The position numbers and the translations under genes were made by a program. Shown here one piece after another: positions 5,501 through 6,874 of a stretch of DNA of 6,874 nucleotides. Each line of letters begins with the position of its first letter. Positions within the stretch are counted from its first letter, which is position 1. Origin of the DNA: an uncultured Bacteroides sp. (lineage in GTDB: Bacteria > Bacteroidota > Bacteroidia > Bacteroidales > Bacteroidaceae); assembly GCA_947071285.1 (NCBI GenBank), contig CAMTFK010000241.1, forward strand, positions 1 through 6,874, read 5' to 3'. The notes beneath the pieces are model-generated. The model was not told where the DNA came from. It ran no database searches and was given only the letters and a program-made list of their open reading frames with translations.

Positions 5501-6874
5501 CGGCCGATGCGCAATTGCTTGCCACTCTTTATGACGCTTCCCTCGATAAACTGTACGTCAATGACTGGGCTTTCAACCTGAACTTTCCCCGTTCCACTCC
5601 TGGTGTCCGTGCCAACCTGATATTCTCAGGCCATTCTATCTGGATGTACAGCAACTTCCCCTATGCGGGCAGCACCCTGCGTGGTCTTCGTTGGTGGGAT
5701 GTGTATAGCACCCTGAATGCTCCGTTCTGGCGGGTTCCGCGTCCGGAGAACGGTTTTCGTGTAAAGCAGGATAGCAGGATGATGAAGTCCGCAGCTATCA
5801 GCCTTGATGCTGAAACCCCGCCCAATGACAGTTTTGAAGTGGAAGATGGAAACTCCGTTGTAGCGGTGCTCGAATCTTCTGATGCTGTGGCATTGGACGA
5901 TGGTTCGCCATACGTTCCTCTCCGGCAGAACTTTGCAGAAACAGCTTTCTTCTATCCCGCCCTCCGTACGGATACGAATGGAGTCGTAAGCCTGTCTTTC
6001 ACCTTGCCCGAAAGCCTGACCGAATGGAAGTTCATGGGGCTTGCCCATACCCGGGGTATGGATTACGGGCAGATAACAGCCTGGGCAAAAGCTGTCAAGC
6101 CGTTTATGGTGCAATCCAATATGCCCCGTTTTATCCGCGTGAACGATAAACCGGTCATCAGTGCAGGAATAATCAACCTGTCAGAAGAAAACATCCGGGG
6201 AACAGCCCGAATGGAACTGATTGACCCGCAAACAAACCGGGTTCTGTCAACCCGCGAACACGAATTCAGTGCGGCTGCCGGAGCAACCGTTTCCGTATCG
6301 TTTGATCTGGAAACCCCGGATGAAGCTACGGTCTGGATTTGCCGGATTATTGCCGAGGGAGGCAATTTCAGTGATGGCGAGCAGCATTATCTTCCGGTTC
6401 TGTCTGATAAACAATGGGTGACTGAGGCAATACCCGTGCAATTGAACGGTGCGGAAAGTAAATCGGTTGCATTGGATGGCTTGTTTAATGACGGAAGCAA
6501 AACCGCCACCAACAAACGCCTGACGGTGGAACTGACTGCCAATCCCGATTGGTATGCCATACAAGCTCTGCCCGTCATTGGTAATCCTTTGAATGAAGAT
6601 GCCTTGTCGTGGGCAAGTGCTTACTATGCCAATTCATTGTCCACAACCATTATCAATACTCATCCCCGCATCCGGCAGGTGTTCGAAAGCTGGAAAGCGC
6701 AGGGCGGTTCATCATCAGGCAATCTCAGTGATAAAGAAGATCTGAAAGACTTGTTGCTTAAAGAAACTCCCTGGCTGGCGGATGCCCTCAATGAGACGGA
6801 GCAGAAAAGAAGCATAGCACTTCTGTTCGACCTGAACACAATGGGCAACCGTAATCAGGTTGCAGCATCCCGTC
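2548..6874 (+). CDS. Alpha-2-macroglobulin family protein, thioester-less type (3' truncated)
   Basis: A single open frame of 1442 codons runs off the right edge; relatives are usually about 1800-2000 residues, so several hundred are missing. The ATG at 2548 starts a signal peptide (core about residues 5-17, VPA then likely cleavage after A23). C16 lacks a proper lipobox, so a soluble periplasmic protein is predicted, unlike lipoprotein YfhM of E. coli. Residues ~24-313 are helical, a Bacteroidales-type N-terminal extension. Beta-sandwich macroglobulin domains follow: RLTGHPVAGTEVAYY (~448), FTDRALYRPGQVVHVSGIAY (~534, the MG2 hallmark), and DEYKRPTFDV (~623). A hydrophilic linker sits at ~1073-1120 where bait regions lie. 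The A2M domain begins at ~1122 (VPLRQNFAETAFFYPAL, then PESLTEWKFMGLAHT). Around 1347-1364 (PLNEDALSWASAYYANSL) the CxEQ thioester motif is absent. Thioester-containing relatives trap proteases; the role of thioester-less ones, such as YfaS, is poorly known. Confidence 0.9.
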   Translation, partial: MKNMFYWAGIISILICLPLRVPAQSYEQMWKQVEALEQKQLPESAIKELRKIYEHAKQEKNMPQMMKAHLTKASLSIDITPDSLDHELSGLKTWVAEEKDPVYKAILNNLLGYYTLDTGKRDEAAIDAAIAYFRLSLQDKDLLSRKSAADYRPMTVSKELSGKYCGDNMYQLLARQAISRLSGYFIVNPVLAEKIQTEILSIYDGLIDFYQQQGMTDARLLLMLDKLNYQGNDISRGGVNEKLRLTDEQVITLLKQWTEEFSASPLCGEVYCQLAERYDRMQDYTAKLHAAQTGLEKYPQSPSANDLKEQAAEVLTPRLMVEIPFAYPAKEVDLKVKYRNLTGLTVELYRMNLPVTSNILEREITASTVSQYGKLVGTRHYQLAATPDYMETDTLLRYKFPTEGIYILKSIPDGHRKYTAYGKAYVSSLQAISLGLPGGKQEINIIDRLTGHPVAGTEVAYYRVLQGEGYRLVKAYPADSKGTVTLTPPDERNWLGINVRKPGADYMEISYAGFSGAGYNVPASRKWERHVSLFTDRALYRPGQVVHVSGIAYEQSGDSIRVFSRVRKDVVLRDANRQEIGKLSLATDEFGAFYGDFMLPETLLPGEFELSVESGENRYIRVDEYKRPTFDVVFQPYQATYNVGDTILVSGEAKTFAGVPVGLCRLNYKLTRSENEFWRISDHETVLAVGEVQTDAAGNFRFPVFLRKPDDFKPDRPGRYYTYKITAEVINLTGEEESGTLSLPVGQQSVALQIKGLRPKVAREKRESIQVLAMNLSRQPVTLQATYVVYALDEKGNKTNEVCRRTVETRRSFVPDDILALAPGRYTMEVSALDEQGRTCTARQDFILFSLADRHLPVHSPEWFYQDGTEFNDGHPVSLYVGSSEKNVYLLYDVFCGDKRIESKRMVLNNEIRQFTYPYKPEYGDGITVNFAFMREGKLYTKQVQISRPRPDKSLQLKWITFRDKLQPGGKEEWQLQITHPDKKAADAQLLATLYDASLDKLYVNDWAFNLNFPRSTPGVRANLIFSGHSIWMYSNFPYAGSTLRGLRWWDVYSTLNAPFWRVPRPENGFRVKQDSRMMKSAAISLDAETPPNDSFEVEDGNSVVAVLESSDAVALDDGSPYVPLRQNFAETAFFYPALRTDTNGVVSLSFTLPESLTEWKFMGLAHTRGMDYGQITAWAKAVKPFMVQSNMPRFIRVNDKPVISAGIINLSEENIRGTARMELIDPQTNRVLSTREHEFSAAAGATVSVSFDLETPDEATVWICRIIAEGGNFSDGEQHYLPVLSDKQWVTEAIPVQLNGAESKSVALDGLFNDGSKTATNKRLTVELTANPDWYAIQALPVIGNPLNEDALSWASAYYANSLSTTIINTHPRIRQVFESWKAQGGSSSGNLSDKEDLKDLLLKETPWLADALNETEQKRSIALLFDLNTMGNRNQVAASR

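Noticed and set aside
5626..6114. 162-residue - strand open frame
   Set aside because: It is the shadow of the conserved A2M domain coding region (VPLRQNFAETAFF to the T-E-W-K segment) and has no independent support.

Overview
The window looks like chromosomal DNA from a gut-type Bacteroidales bacterium, most likely Bacteroides. Three things point there: two perfect copies of the Bacteroides housekeeping -7 element (TAnnTTTG) ahead of genes, A-rich leaders without Shine-Dalgarno sites, and gene families typical of that group (a TPR/HTH-type regulator tail, DUF3836, and a large alpha-2-macroglobulin). Species cannot be assigned from the sequence alone.

Layout, left to right. (1) Positions 1-350, + strand: the 3' end of a regulator whose last ~60 residues form a helix-turn-helix of the LuxR-like kind found at the C-terminus of Bacteroidales TPR regulators. 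(2) 355-411: a 17-bp perfect hairpin between convergent genes, serving as terminator for both. (3) 943-425 and 1684-1004, - strand: a probable two-gene operon of an ECF sigma factor with a cysteine-rich C-terminal tail, followed 60 nt later by a DinB-superfamily protein with an intact three-histidine metal site. A -7 promoter element lies just upstream of the sigma gene, and none is visible in the gap before dinB. (4) 1685-1942: a 258-nt divergent intergenic region with TGTCCG repeats. (5) 1943-2368, + strand: a small secreted DUF3836-type protein, closed by a strong terminator at 2390-2436. (6) 2548 to the right edge, + strand: 1442 codons of an alpha-2-macroglobulin family protein with its own -7 element; its 3' end lies outside the window. 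This reading frame is open throughout and accounts for the whole right two-thirds.

How the genes may work together. The sigma factor has no FecR-type or other anti-sigma partner in view, but carries nine cysteines, including a C-x8-C-x-C-x2-C tail resembling the metal-sensing tails of CorE-type ECF factors. It may therefore sense its signal directly. DinB is its likely co-transcribed partner. DUF3836 and the macroglobulin are envelope/secreted proteins, and an AATGTCCG octamer occurs upstream of both, so shared control is possible but unproven. The macroglobulin lacks the CxEQ thioester at the expected place, so it would belong to the non-thioester branch.

No mobile element, CRISPR array, tRNA or rRNA was seen. 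I did not find a clearly new system. The best leads are the cysteine-rich sigma factor with its DinB partner, the repeated TGTCCG sites, and the thioester-less macroglobulin.
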